Source: Enchytraeus crypticus
Lineage: Eukaryota; Annelida; Clitellata; Enchytraeida; Enchytraeidae
NCBI GenBank assembly: GCA_905160935.1
Contig: CAJHZI010000641.1
Coordinates: forward strand, 1,657,001-1,721,000
DNA length: 64,000 nucleotides
Direction: 5' to 3'
Part shown: in pieces, positions 22,925 through 34,929 of the stretch
Layout of the letters: each line of letters begins with the position of its first letter
Position numbering within the stretch: position 1 is the stretch's first letter
Made by a program: the position numbers and the translations under genes
Notes under the pieces: model-generated
Told to the model about the DNA's origin: nothing
The model's input: only the letters and a program-made list of their open reading frames with translations
The model's database searches: none

Positions 22925-23640
22925 AAGTTAATATACTGTGATACATTCCGATACAATACAGTTCAACGCAGTACAATTTAATACATTCTAGCACAGTACA
23001 GCACAGTACAGCACAGAACACTCTACTACATTTCAGTATTGTACAGCAAAGTTCTTTTCGATACATTCCCGTACAATACAGTTCAACGCAGTACACTTTA
23101 ATGCATTCCTGAACTGTACAGCACAGTACAGTACAGTACAGTACACTTTAATACATTCCAGAACAGTACAGTACAGTACAACACAGTACAACACAGTACA
23201 CTTTATTACATTTCAGAACAGTATAGCAAAGTACACTTTAATACATTCCAAAACAGTACAGTAGGCCTACAGCACAGTACAGCAAGTACACTTTAATACA
23301 TTCCAGAACAGTACAGCACAGTACACTGTAATATATTTCGGTACTGTACAACACAGTAGAGTATGATATACTCTAGTACGGTACAGTTCAATACATGTTA
23401 CATAAGAGTACAGTACATTTCAACATATTTCAGTAAAGTTCAGAGCAGTACACCTTAATACAGAACAGTACAGTACCGAACAGTACAATACATTTTAGCA
23501 GATGCTAGCACAGTACAGATCAGCATAGTACAAAATTGATATATTCCATAATATAGTACAGTACCGCTCACCACAGTACAAGTACACTTAGAAACGTTCC
23601 ACTATAGTTCAGTACAGTATAAAACAGTACAAAAAGTTTA
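22925..23640. repeat. CAGTA-based complex satellite
   Basis: Mixed tandem array of GTACAGTACAGCACAGTACA with TTTAATACATTCCAGAAC inserts at irregular 35-60 bp spacing. False cysteine-rich minus frames arise from it. Confidence 0.9.
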
Positions 23641-23765
23641 TAGCCAAGTTAAGCGTCAGTTTCCTGCTCGAATAGCATGTCCGTGAAGAGGATAGCTCTG
23701 TAGTTTAACCCTGCACCTACTGATCCGCTGTCGAGCAACTTGCCAACAAGCCACCGGATCAGCCG
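23641..23765 (-). mobile_element. SINE1 copy
   Basis: AAGCGTCAGTTTCCTGCTCG, a weak B box (GGGTTAAACTAC in complement) and CTGATCCGCTGTCGAGCAAC match SINE1. Confidence 0.62.
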
Positions 23766-23934
23766 GTACACTTCAATTCACTTAAATATACACTTAATAA
23801 ATATACCCTTAATAAATGTACACTTAAACACACTTAAATATAGAGCAGTAGAGCACTAAAGAAAATATTTGTGAACTACATTCTAATACGTAACTATACA
23901 ACGCTAAATACAAACGTTACAATCATGCTAATGA

Positions 23935-24060
23935 AATGACTAATAGCATGTTGGTTAAGTTGTCCGACCGCGAATCAGTAGACGAAGGGTTCCAATGCAG
24001 TGCTCTCTCCATCATTGTCAAGATTTCGAAACAGGAAACTGATGCTAAGGTAAAGCTATA
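23935..24060 (+). mobile_element. SINE1-like copy, diverged
   Basis: GTTGGTTAAGTTGTCCGACC, GCGAATCAGTAGACGAAGG, GGTTCCAATGC and CAGGAAACTGATGCTAAGG follow the SINE1 order on the plus strand. Confidence 0.5.
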
Positions 24061-24109
24061 GCTTCTAATCTTGATATGAATTTTTCAGCCAAGTCTGATT
24101 ATAATAGTT

Positions 24110-24560
24110 GTAGAGTCTTTGATAGCATTGTTGTAGTAGCATTAATATGATACTACAACAATGAGCTTGCACTGCCATTATGAGCTAATGCTCATAATGG
24201 CATTGTTGTAATAGCATACTATCTAAAGCTCATAATAGTATAGTTGTTATTGCATATCAGCTAATGCTCAAAATAACACTGTTGTAATAGCATGCTATCT
24301 AATGCTCATAGTAGCATTGTTGTAATAGCAAACAATCTAATGCTAATAAAAGCATTATTGTAATAGCATACCATCTAATGCTAATAGTAGCATTATTGTA
24401 ATAGCATACCATCCAATGCTCATAGTAGCATTGTTGTAGTAGCATAATTGCCAATGATCCTAATAACATTGCCGTTATAGCAAGCAATCGAATGCTCATA
24501 ATAGCATTGTTATAATAGCATACTATCTAATGCTCATAAATAGCATTGTCGTAGTACTGT
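24110..24560. repeat. About 36-60 bp minisatellite (TAATAGCATAC-CTAATGCTCATA)
   Basis: About ten units alternate TGTTGTAATAGCATAC and ATCTAATGCTCATAATAGCA. Units are adjacent and drift, with no unique spacers. Confidence 0.9.
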
Positions 24561-25585
24561 ACTATCTGACCATTAAAGCTTTGCTCTACACAGAACGATG
24601 AGACATTTCTTTGTATAGCTTTCTCTAAATCGACGGGTAGTTTTCTCTTTCTTAACTTTCAGGCAATATTTTACTAAACATTTATGATGTGGCACTCATT
24701 GAATAAATAATTTCCTTAAACTATTTAGCTGTTGCACGTTCATGATAATGCAATCTTGAAAAACTCAAATGCTAGAATTGCAGCATTTATGATAATAATT
24801 ATATTACTTGCAGCTCATTTAAACTGTAACTGCCTGAGTACGCATATGCTAGTAAAGAGAAAAATAGTTTAAAACCCAAAGAAAATCTCAATTCAAAATG
24901 GATAAAATGACAAAGTAAATGATTAACTGGACAAAAGTATAAAATTTTGGTAAATAACTTTGATGTTTAGGACTTTGATTTAGGCATAGCAAAGAAAATG
25001 GCGTTTTTCACTCGTTGTTAACAGGAATAGTCCTCTGATAAGCATAAATAAGTAATTCAGCACACATTATGTATCTAAATTACTCAGAAAAAATCAAATT
25101 TAATCTGTCGAACTGCCCCGAGCAAGATGCACCAATTTCCAGTGGCATGCGATCAGATTAAATAAGTAATTTGTATTATTCCAATAATTCTATTCCTTCT
25201 TTAAAGAACTTTCAAGCGACTTGCACTTTCGAGGACATCAGTACCTTCTGAAACGCCATCCATAAAGCGCTCAAAGCGAAACATATCGAAAAGATTTATA
25301 ATCGTGATTTAATTTAATTAACTGGAGTAACAATTCGAATAAATTCAATAGGCCTATGAGATAATTTTAAAAATGATAAATTATCTGCAGTTGTTTTCAG
25401 ATTTTTCTTTGCTCGGGGAAATTACTTATGTTTGTCACGCCCGAGTTTTTATATTTAATTAATATTCCATAGTAAAATAAGGTATCTTAAAAATATTGAT
25501 AGAATTTTAAGTAAATTTTCGAATCTATCTATTGAATTTTGTACACCCACAAATGCTTTCGCGATATTTAAAATGTTAATTTATT
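24561..25585. other. Intergenic stretch without recognised features
   Basis: AT-rich, with no recognisable element or gene. Confidence 0.45.
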
Positions 25586-25589
25586 AACA

Positions 25590-25990
25590 TAGACCCTAAG
25601 GAAGGAAGATATCAGGAAACTAAAAGTATTGCAAATGTGGATATGCAGAAGAATAAAAAGGATTAGATGAACTCAAAAGGTTACAAATGAGGAAGTTCTG
25701 GAGAGAGAGTTGATACAGATAGACAGTTGATAAATGTATTAAGAAGTAGGAAGAAGAGCTGGATAGGACACATTCTAAGGGAGAAAATTCTATTAAAAGG
25801 GATCATAGAAAGTAGAATGGAACAAAAACGAGGCCGAGGCAGGCCAGATTAAGTATATTAGATAATTTAAAAATCCACTCAAATGTGGACATGAAGAGGA
25901 AAGCGGAAGACAGAGAAGCTTGGAGGCGTTATATACCATGGAACGTCAGTAGTAAGCAGTGCGCTATGAGAGAGAGAGAGAGAATTTATT
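25590..25990 (+). mobile_element. LINE-T 3' tail
   Basis: Fragments read LRKEDIRKLKVLQMWICRR and RSRKKSWIGHILREKI, then KRGRGRPD and MKRKAEDREAWRRYIPW. The last part is the open stretch from 25885. The 3' hairpin is eroded (AACGTCAGTAGTAAGCAG), but a GA run follows at 25972-25983. Confidence 0.75.
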
Positions 25991-26339
25991 TAAACTCACA
26001 CTTTCCAGCATTGCTGTGCATGTGTCTTTTACTGATTCACAAGACTAACGACAGAACTTCTGTGCTTCTCTGGTATCCTAACCAGTTCAGTTTAGTGCAG
26101 CAGAGCCTCAGTCCTTCATCCACTACACGATGACCAGTAGACTAAATATAGAACGATGATAGGGGAAAACCATAAAGTAACCTTCTTATGTAGCACTAGA
26201 AATTGTGGTACATTTAAGTGATACACATTTATGAGATAGGCATTTTACTCTATTTCATCTAAATCTACCTGTCTCTGGCTCTTATATATACAAGTGTATC
26301 ATGCATAATATTTTATATACATGTACATGTACAAGTGCA

Positions 26340-26349
26340 GTGTATATAT

Positions 26350-26410
<61 letters not shown>

Positions 26411-26429
26411 TATACATACATGTATATAT

Positions 26430-26461
<32 letters not shown>

Positions 26462-26479
26462 ATTTCTCAGTCTCTCTTT

Positions 26480-26510
<31 letters not shown>

Positions 26511-26700
26511 TTCTCAGTCTCGCTCTCGCTCTCTTTCCCTCTCAGGCTCTCTCTCTTTCTCTATCCCTTATTCTCTCAGTCGCTCTCTTTCTCTCTCGCT
26601 CTCTCTCTTTCTCTCTCACTCTATCAGTCTCTCAGTCTCTATCTCAGTCTCTCTCTCTTTCTCTCAGTCTCTCAGTCTCTCAGTCTCTCTCTCACAGGCA
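26340..26700. repeat. Compound (TA)n, (CA)n, (TC)n microsatellite
   Basis: TA runs with ACATGTA interruptions at 26340-26463, then TC with CAGTCTC variation to 26700. All three long plus-strand frames here are repeat artefacts. Confidence 0.95.
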
Positions 26701-27900
26701 GCCGAATCCTGCACTGATCGTATATCACTGAGCGCTGACAGAGGTCATGGGATCAATTCAGGACCCAGCCGTTAAATTCTTGATACGTCTTTTATCTACC
26801 GCTCGGCATGACATTGCTCACATCCTCGATGGTTCACTGGCAACATAGCGGCCTATGAAACACAGGGTGGAGCAGTCAAATCTAGTATAGGCAATTTTTA
26901 GATGCAAGCCTGAATAGTTAATATCAGTTATATACAATGCATGTGTATTATTGTAGTTTTACATCATCAACATCATCATCGTCATCATCTTCATCATCAT
27001 TTCATGAATCCCAGTTTAACTAGGATCGGGATACGAATAGACCTTCTTTCAATTAATTTTAGTCAAGTTTGTAGCAATTTCTGGAGCTTAAGTACTCACC
27101 AACTGAAGGCCCTTTCAGACGTTGGTTTGGATCTTAATGCGTTGTTGCCTTTTAGAACAAGTGCAGTGCACAGTTGATCTATTCTCCAGCAAACCCGGAC
27201 ACAACACGGGTATTATTACATGTATAATTACAAACGCTTGTAGTATTGCATAATATAAAATAATAGGCCTACAATTTGTAGTATTGCAATATTTTACAGA
27301 AATAACAAACACTTCGGAGCATGATTTAATTAGATACATTCTCCTCTATGACTGATTGAATTAGTTTTAATTGGGCATAAGCTACTACATATACATGTAG
27401 AAACTCAATCTAATAACGTTGATCAAATGCTATATTCATCTAAATATATGATTCAATGCAATAAACAGAGAATGATTATGGGCAGCACAGATAACTTAAT
27501 GATTTAATTAATAACGCTTTGAGAAACTATTTCTCTGGCTGATGCGAAGATTTTCTTGTTAATTTGTGATAATTTATGTGCTTCGTGAGTATTTAACCCG
27601 TACCTTATCAAGCTCATAACTGTGACTCTGCTAATTCGCAATTAACTCTCGGCCACCGTTAATTATCAAGTAATTCATAAGTGCTAACAAATTCTCCTTG
27701 ACTTGCAGATAAACCTCATAGTTATTAAAGTAACACCCTCATTCATGACTGTCACAGAGACATTCATTTCGAGAGACTGCATCGTAATAGCAATAATTGC
27801 GACACAGAAGAGCAAGAAACGAAATCAACAAATACCCTGACTTCTACCTCACGTAGCCCAGTAAACAGCAACAATTAATTAACCTACATGTTAAATTAAG
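26701..27900. other. Intergenic stretch without recognised features
   Basis: Only a short CATCATCAT run near 26965-27000 stands out. Confidence 0.45.
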
Positions 27901-27904
27901 TCTC

Positions 27905-28055
27905 ACTCTGTAATATTCTGCACAAGTGGCAGGTCCAATGTACATATTCTTGTTCGCATTCATCTTTAGCGTTCCATAAAGAGCACACCATCGATCTAAA
28001 CCCTGCCGCACGGCCATGGACTTGCCGTTAGACAGTGCACTAATGATATATATAT
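27905..28055 (-). mobile_element. S element fragment and adjoining LINE-T/S 3' end
   Basis: CACAAGTGGCAGGTCCAATG, then GTTCCATAAAGAGCACACCA, match S on the minus strand. Next to it, in plus orientation, is CCATGGACTTGCCGTTAGAC, then AGTGCACTAATGATATATA, a second tail end leading into TA repeats. Confidence 0.58.
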
Positions 28056-28064
28056 ATAAATATT

Positions 28065-28121
<57 letters not shown>

Positions 28122-28155
28122 TGAGAGAGAGAGAGAGAGAAAGAGAGAGAGACAC
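28056..28155. repeat. (TA)n-(GA)n microsatellite
   Basis: TA run then GAGAGA, immediately after a LINE-T/S-type 3' end. Confidence 0.93.
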
Positions 28156-28396
28156 ATGCATTCTATAGAAGTCGATCTATAAGCTCATATTGTCCACCAT
28201 CGATCAGATAAAGTTTTATCCAAACAGAAGACTTCACTACATCGTTGTCATAATTGTCAGATTATTGAACACTACTGTGAATTATTTATGTACGGCGCAA
28301 GCTCGCCCTGTCTGCGTTTCTCTCTCAGAGTTCAGGTTATGCTAAGCGAATATCTTATGGAGAATCTCCTGCTTCGGTTTTTTCATGCCTCAATTT

Positions 28397-28399
<3 letters not shown>

Positions 28400-28451
<52 letters not shown>

Positions 28452-28675
28452 TTAGACATGCATAATTATATATTATAGTGTGTACTATAATATATATACT
28501 ATATAAATATATATAATATACATGTATATAGGCTATTTAAACAGTATATATGTACATGTATACATGTATATATATATATATATATATACATATATGTATT
28601 ATACTGTATAATATGCATACATACATATAGTATACATGTACATAGGGCCAATATATATATATATATATAAAGTAG
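28400..28675. repeat. TA-rich microsatellite with ATGTACATGTAT palindromes
   Basis: Pure TA at 28400-28450, then a TA/CATG mixture to 28675. Confidence 0.9.
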
Positions 28676-29059
28676 ATGTTGTAGCATAACCCGGTCTTAA
28701 CGTCCATGTCTTATGCTATTGCAGTTGTTATTCCTTTATGTTTGCTATTTCTATTCATATCACATGTGTCATCACTACCATAATCACCACAATCATCACC
28801 ACAAGGTCTCTTCACAGTCATATCTGCGTCAGTCACCTCTTACGAACACGTGCAGTTGTCAGTAGGTTCAATGCTCAATTTCCCAACCTACTCGGGTAAT
28901 GGCTAGAGAGCATCGCTCCCCATTTAACGAAAGTTCTACTATAAGAAGTCATAGAGGAATTTCCAATAAAAGGGTCTTACGAGAGCCTTGAATGTAAGGA
29001 TGGTAAAGGACTGGGAATAATGAATTTGATACGAAAGAACTTTTAACAAGAAATCAAAA

Positions 29060-29515
29060 GAAAGCCGCAAAGATAAATATAGTGAAAACATTGGTATGGA
29101 CTCTGTTAAACGTATCTGAATCATGGACCTTAAGGAAGAAGACATCAGAAAACTGGAAACGTCGGAAATGCGTATATTGAGAAGAATGGAAAAGATTTGT
29201 TGGACCCAAATGGTTACCAATGACGAGGTTTTGGAGAGAGTTCGTGTAGATAGCCAGCTGCTGCATGCATCAAGAAATAAGAGGACAAGGAATAGCCTAT
29301 ATTATTAGAATAGGACACACTGTAAAGGGAGAGTTTCTTAAAAGAGGTCACAGAAGATAGAACGGAAGGATAGTGAGGCAGATCGAGATTAGGAATGTTA
29401 GTTGAGTTAAAGATCCAATCATATGGTAACAGGAAGATGAAAACAGCAGACAGAAAGGAGCGCAGGTGTTGTACGTCATGGACCTGCCAGTAGGCAGTAC
29501 TCTAGATAGAGAGAA
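29060..29515 (+). mobile_element. LINE-T 3' tail
   Basis: The frame at 29123 reads MDLKEEDIRKLETSEMRILR, TQMVTNDEVLERVRVDSQLL, matching LINE-T. Later RRSRLGMLVELKIQSYGNR-like wording is in other frames. It ends TCATGGACCTGCCAGTAGGC, AGTACTCTAGATAGAGAGA. Confidence 0.72.
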
Positions 29516-30760
29516 TCACATCACTACGAAGATGTGGACCTGGACATAAAGCTGAATGATGTCAGAAAAATAGCATTGAAAGTGTTGTGATGGAAATAAT
29601 AAATATGATTATTTGCATTAATAGATTGGAAATTAAGATAAACCTACTCTCGAGAGGTTTGATAGATTCACTTCGCAAATTTCGATATTGGATAGTGAAA
29701 CAATCCTTGCAAGATTTGTTCTAAGCCTAGGGGAGAAAACGAAGTTAGGATGGCTAGAGGATCATCCTAAGATGTCGTGGACCTGCCGCCAGGAATAACT
29801 CTGAACGGGAGGGGTTTATTGAGAGTTTGCTGTCAAATGATCAATCCAACAGTATGCCCAGGAGTTTTCTTTAACGTACCACTATCATTTCTCCCTATTT
29901 TTCTCATTCACCTCTTTTTCTCATACGATAGTTTTCGCAAAGCAGTGAGTGTTGCAATTAGTGTGTATCGGATTGGATTTGGCTTCAATTATAGTTGAGA
30001 GTTGCCGAGGAGATTGGTGTCTCAATTGTATATGATATGATTAATTCGAGGACGATGGTGTCTCAATTGTATATGATATGATTAATCTAAGGTAAGCCAT
30101 CCTTTCAATCTGACTCTTTATCAATCTATCAACCCTCTCTTTGTCTTCGCTCCTTCAGAAAAATCTCCCTACTCTACCGGACATTAGATCTGCCATTAGC
30201 AGACTCTCTATCTTTTTCTGCTCCAACGTTTTGAAATTCTCTGCCACAAGATCTTCGATATTGTAAAAATACCAGTAGGGCCTACTTGGTAGGGCGAGCA
30301 AAAATACCCATCTCGTTCTGCCCTAAGTCAATATTCTGAGTTTCTGACACTTTTGTCTAGAATCATGGACTTGAACTGTTTTATTCGCGCTTTCTCTGTA
30401 TATTCAAAGTGTGGTGCTTTGGCGTCTATAGATGTAGTTTCGGCCTTGAGATGCCCGAGACATTACCTTAAAAGGGATCAGACGTTAGATTCTTATTGAT
30501 TGATTGATAATGGCTCTTCTTTTTACGTAGAAACCTACTGAATGAAGTAAATGCTGTGAATGAACAGTGTGTTATGTGGGCACTGGATATGGAAAGTGGT
30601 ATGAGACTGCCTCGTGTGTACTGACTCAGCGACGTTCCATGCATAACGACTAAACCGTTCTCCATCCCCGGCAATCGTTAAATATTTATTACAAGTAATC
30701 AGACTACATGATACTTGTTACACTCCTACCAAGAACTTACACTGCTTGAATGTCAGCCTG
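29516..30760. other. Intergenic stretch; one short tandem duplication
   Basis: GGTGTCTCAATTGTATATGA followed by TATGATTAATC is duplicated at 30018-30095. GTGGACCTGCCGCCAGGAAT at 29776 may be a last fragment of a LINE-T end. Otherwise nothing recognised. Confidence 0.5.
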
Positions 30761-30764
30761 CTGT

Positions 30765-30767
30765 ATG

Positions 30768-30809
<42 letters not shown>

Positions 30810-30975
30810 GTCTGTCTTTCTCATTCTCTCTTTCTCTCTCTGTCTCACTCTCTCTCTCACACATACACGAAACCGCTCTCCCTCACTGTTTCATTCTCTC
30901 TCTATCTCTGCCTCACTCTATCACAAAATCTCTCCCTCACTATCTCCCTCTTAGGTTCTCTCTCTCTCCTTCTCT
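30765..30975. repeat. TC-rich microsatellite
   Basis: TC repeats with CACACA and CCTCACT variants; SLSLSL frames are artefacts. Confidence 0.93.
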
Positions 30976-31134
30976 CTGAAAAATATCGAATATGTAGGAA
31001 TATATAACTTGAACCTGCTACTTGTAAGAACATTGGGGCAGAATACTAGGCTTATGCTCATAGAGAATACCTCAACATCTGCGCTTTTAAAGATAATGAA
31101 CTACCAAAAATTCCGAACTCAATTGTTTGAGATT

Positions 31135-31310
31135 CCTGTCAGGGCAGGCTCCTTGTCCTAATCACAGGTTCCTTGTCCTAATATCACAGGCTCCTTGTCC
31201 TAATCACAGGTTTCTGTCACAGGCTCATTGTCCTAAGCACAGGCTCCTTGTCCTAATCATAGGCTCCTGTCATAAGCACAGGCTCCTTGTCCTAAGCACA
31301 GGCTCTGTCT
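31135..31310. repeat. About 20-bp minisatellite (CAGGCTCCTTGTCCTAATCA)
   Basis: Eight or nine imperfect units, followed by a CT microsatellite at 31338-31371. Confidence 0.9.
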
Positions 31311-31334
31311 CTCTCTTTAGCTCTCTCCCTATGC

Positions 31335-31337
<3 letters not shown>

Positions 31338-31373
<36 letters not shown>

Positions 31374-31455
31374 TGTTGCTCAAGGAGCGGGCCTAAGATG
31401 CATATTTCTACTCGTATTCTCCGTTATGTGCTCTTAAAGACACACCAAACAGATG
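31338..31455 (-). mobile_element. Possible S element end next to CT repeat
   Basis: GGGCCTAAGATGCATATTTC and TATGTGCTCTTAAAGACACA resemble the region just inside the S 3' end. The hairpin is eroded. Confidence 0.35.
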
Positions 31456-31619
31456 GATAAGAAACGAATTTAATAATTTTTATGAAATTAATTTAGTGTA
31501 AAAAAATTTCAGCATATTCCAAAATTGTAAGTTAATATCAAACAAACCTTAATATGTTAATCCTGAAAAGTGGCTAAATCTAATGGCTAAATCTAATTTA
31601 AATATAATTAAATAAATCT

Positions 31620-31835
31620 AACCAGTTTATTTAACCGGTAAATTAGCGCAATCAGTTTACTTTACCGGTAAATTAACATAACCAGTTAACTTAACCGGTT
31701 CCACAATCACATGACCGGTGCGACTCTGCGGCAGCATAAAAGCAGCGGCTCCTGATTAATTGTAACATTCGTCGTCAGTCAACTGAGACGTTAACACGGC
31801 GGACTGCCTGCGGCTAACTGCTCGGGGTGGACTGC
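31620..31835 (+). promoter_or_regulatory. Promoter-like patch: ACCGGT cluster, TATA-like box and initiator-like site
   Basis: Four ACCGGT motifs (31634, 31664, 31694, 31714), the first three in 30-bp tandem units and one in AACCGGTT (a Grainyhead-type site), are followed by ATAAAAG at 31736 and TCAGTC at 31775. The TATA-to-initiator spacing of about 40 bp is longer than the usual 30. The sequence downstream turns abruptly GC-rich and contains no credible ORF. A transcript is inferred, not shown. Confidence 0.35.
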
Positions 31836-32035
31836 TCTGGGCGACTGCCCGGGCGGGCCTGCCCGGGTGTTGGCCTGCCCGGGTGTTGGCCTGCCCGGGG
31901 CAGGCTGCCCCGCCCTGGGCGGGGCAGCCCCCAGGGCGGGGCACTCCTCGGGGCGGGGTGCTTCCGGGGCGGGATAGGTCCGGGGGCGGGATAGCTCCTG
32001 GGGCGGGGCAGTCCTAAGGTGGGGCAGCCCCGTGG
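31836..32035. repeat. GC-rich tandem array (GCCTGCCCGGGTGTTG / GGGGCGGG)
   Basis: About 200 bp of G/C-rich short repeats in a strongly AT-rich region; units shift from CCTGCCCGGGTGTTGG to GGGGCGGGGCAG. Confidence 0.85.
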
Positions 32036-32039
32036 CGGC

Positions 32040-32490
32040 GTAAGTCTATAGGAGACACTGCAACAGTCTATAAGAGACAGTACTTAGACACAACAAGAGT
32101 CTATGACATACAGTATTTAGGCAGTGCAGGAGACTGTACTTAGACACAACAAGAGTCTATGAGAGACAGTATTTAGACACAACAAGAGTTTATAAAAGAC
32201 AGTACTTAGACACAACAAGAGTCTATGACATACAGTATTTAGGCAGTGCAGGAGACTGTACTTAGACACAACAAAAGTCTATATGAGAGACAGTACTTAG
32301 ACACAACAAGAGTCTATAAAAGACAGTACTTAGACACAACAAGAGTCTATGACATACAGTATTTAGGCAGTGCAGGAGACTGTACTTAGACACAACAAGA
32401 GTCTATGAGAGACAGTACTTAGACACAACAAGAGTCTATGAGAGACAGTACTTACACACAACAAGAGTCTATGAGAGACAGTACTTGCAC
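32040..32490. repeat. About 33-35 bp minisatellite (AGTCTATGAGAGACAGTACT)
   Basis: Units join AGTCTATGAGAGACAGTACT and TAGACACAACAAG. A longer higher-order unit with GCAGTGCAGGAGACTGTACT recurs about every 120 bp. Confidence 0.92.
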
Positions 32491-32648
32491 CATGGAGGGT
32501 TCTACGAGAGTTTCGAGGCAGCTCTGAGCAGCACTTGGACGTGGCGATGCTTTACGCCGCTGATGGTCAATAGGTTTCACTGCATAATTTACTCTCACGT
32601 CATCTCGCGCCTGCATCCAACACTGTCTGAATGCTCTTCAATGTCGTC

Positions 32649-32649
<1 letters not shown>

Positions 32650-32684
<35 letters not shown>

Positions 32685-32720
32685 GTGTGTGTTTGTGTGT
32701 GTTTGTGTGTGTGTGCAATA
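32650..32720. repeat. (CT)n-(TG)n microsatellite
   Basis: TCTCTC run followed by TGTGTG/TTTG repeats. Confidence 0.93.
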
Positions 32721-32904
32721 CACACACTAATAGGGATCTATTTCACACATGGCATATTGATGTATTGGTAGCAAACTATACTAATAATCCGCCCTCCCTT
32801 TCATTGTCACTTTTCTCTCTGCTTTTTAGTATTAAATGCCTGTTTCCGTAATGCATAGATACAAACTAAATTAGCGTTTAACGGATTTCTTACATTTTAT
32901 ATCT

Positions 32905-33065
<161 letters not shown>

Positions 33066-33069
33066 ATAA

Positions 33070-33885
33070 CTGTATATGTGTGTAAGTGTCTCATCTTAAA
33101 GCATATCAGACGCTCTCAAGCCTCTAAAGACTATTATATTATTATGTAGATTACAAGAAAAGGCATGAGACTGTGATATATACTATACGATGAGGAGCAA
33201 TAAACAAAGACAAATGTCTGCCTTCAAGCTACAAACTGTAATCCACCTCAAAAGTAACTAATCACTTGTCGAAAACTTGTAACTTTTTGACATCTTTTTC
33301 TACCGTCCCGCAAATAACTCGAGAGAAAGGATAGTATATTCTAATGCCAAAAAAACAAAAATCTAAAGTTAGTTTTTAAAGTTGATAGTGATATTTTTGT
33401 CAGAAAGAGAAAACTTCAATGGATTGACATATTTAGCTTGTCTTCGTGTATAAATTAATCAAATGAAATGTAGGGCCTATTTAATTTGGCATTTGCGAAC
33501 TTTTGTATCAATTTTTAGGCAAACCTTAACATGTCAAAAATGCAATAAATACCTTTACTTAAATACAATTACTATCATATTTATTTTATTTTTAAATTGA
33601 CTTTTTAAACTCATATACAAAAAATAATGGCTAGCCGAATACGGGAGCGCCACAGACGGATGCGCAATGAAAATAAGTTTCTAAACGATGCGGAAATCTG
33701 AAATGTTTTTTTATGATAAAAAAATCGCGATACGACAGTCTTGACCAAGCCGACTATTTGATGTCACACTAATTTTCTATTATCAAGTTTATATGTTTTC
33801 TTTTGATGCTTTTGTTTTGTGATTTGAATTTTTTCCTTCCTTTCGCTTATTATTAAAGTTAAAGATATGTGATAACAAAAAACGT
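33070..33885. other. Intergenic stretch without recognised features
   Basis: AT-rich, with no gene or repeat family noted. Confidence 0.45.
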
Positions 33886-33892
33886 ATCACAG

Positions 33893-33921
33893 ATATGTAT
33901 ATATGTATATATGTATGTATG

Positions 33922-33955
<34 letters not shown>

Positions 33956-33979
33956 TGTATGTATATATATATATATATA
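33893..33979. repeat. (ATGT)n-(TA)n microsatellite
   Basis: GTATGTAT repeats then TA up to the foldback element. Confidence 0.95.
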
Positions 33980-34827
33980 CACTGTGTTTTTTATAACTGA
34001 GACCCCAAATTTTTTAACAATAAAGTCGTAAAAAGTTGACCGATGTTCTTGAAATTTACAGCACTTGACCAGCAGCCAATTCTACAAAACATAGAGAAAT
34101 GTCGTTTGAATATCTTTAATAACGTGAAAGTTAGTTTCGCGAATATGAGTGGGGTCAGATAAGAAATTTCCAGTACAGGATTACGGGCGTGTTACTTTTA
34201 GCGTAGATTATTTCTATAAAAATACTAGCTAACACGCAATATAAAATTTCTACTAATGCTATTTTGAAGAGCAATCATTTCTACTCAATACGACGTAAAA
34301 TACGTGCTGATATGTTCTTAATTGACAAAGTTATTGAACTTTTTATGCATGCATTGCATGAAGAGAATAAACGAAGAAGAGGACGCCGCTGCAGTGGCTG
34401 CGGTGATAGCAGTTGTACCCAGACGTGCAATGCATGCATTAAAAGTTCAATAACTTTGTCAATTAAGAACATATCAGCATGTATTTTACGTCGTTTTGAA
34501 AAGAAGTGATTGTTCTTCAAAATAGCAATAGCTTAAATTTTGTGACGTGTTCGCTATTATTTTTATAGAGATAATTTTACGCTGCATGTAACACGCCCGT
34601 AATCCTGTACTGGAAATTTCTTATTTGACCCCACTCCTATTCACAAAACTATAATTTTCACGTTATTAAAGATATTCAAACGACATTTCTCATTTCCCAT
34701 TTTTTCGACATTTATGTTTTGTAGAATTGGCTGCTGGTCAAGTGCTGTAAATTTCAAGAACATCGGTCAACTTCTTACGACTTTATTGTTAAAACAATCT
34801 GGGGTATCAGTTATAAAAAACACAGTG
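33980..34827. mobile_element. 848-bp foldback element (palindromic Tc1/mariner-type MITE)
   Basis: The element runs from CACTGTGTTTTTTATAACTG to CAGTTATAAAAAACACAGTG between TA dinucleotides. Arms of about 380-400 bp (33980-34358 and 34426-34827) are inverted copies with scattered mismatches and small indels, around a 67-bp GC-richer loop holding GCCGCTGCAGTGGCTGCGG. TA target and CACTGTG ends suggest a Tc1/mariner-mobilised MITE. The two opposed 80-residue frames (NHFYSIRRKIRADMFLIDKV and its near twin) are the same arm read from each side, not genes. Confidence 0.88.
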
Positions 34828-34836
34828 TATATATAT

Positions 34837-34894
<58 letters not shown>

Positions 34895-34927
34895 ATATAT
34901 ATATATACATGTATATATATATATATA
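34828..34927. repeat. (TA)n microsatellite with ACATGTA
   Basis: Flanks the foldback element on the right, mirroring the TA run on its left. Confidence 0.95.
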
Positions 34928-34929
34928 AA

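Noticed and set aside
24110-24560. CRISPR-like regular array
   Set aside because: Units are adjacent, drift in sequence and have no unique spacers; the context is an animal nuclear genome.
31756-31944. Pro/Gly/Ala-rich minus ORF (62 aa)
   Set aside because: Product of the GC-rich tandem array; no conserved wording.
34264-34520. Two opposed ORFs of about 80 aa with the same N-terminal wording
   Set aside because: They are the two arms of the foldback element read from each side, which explains their likeness.
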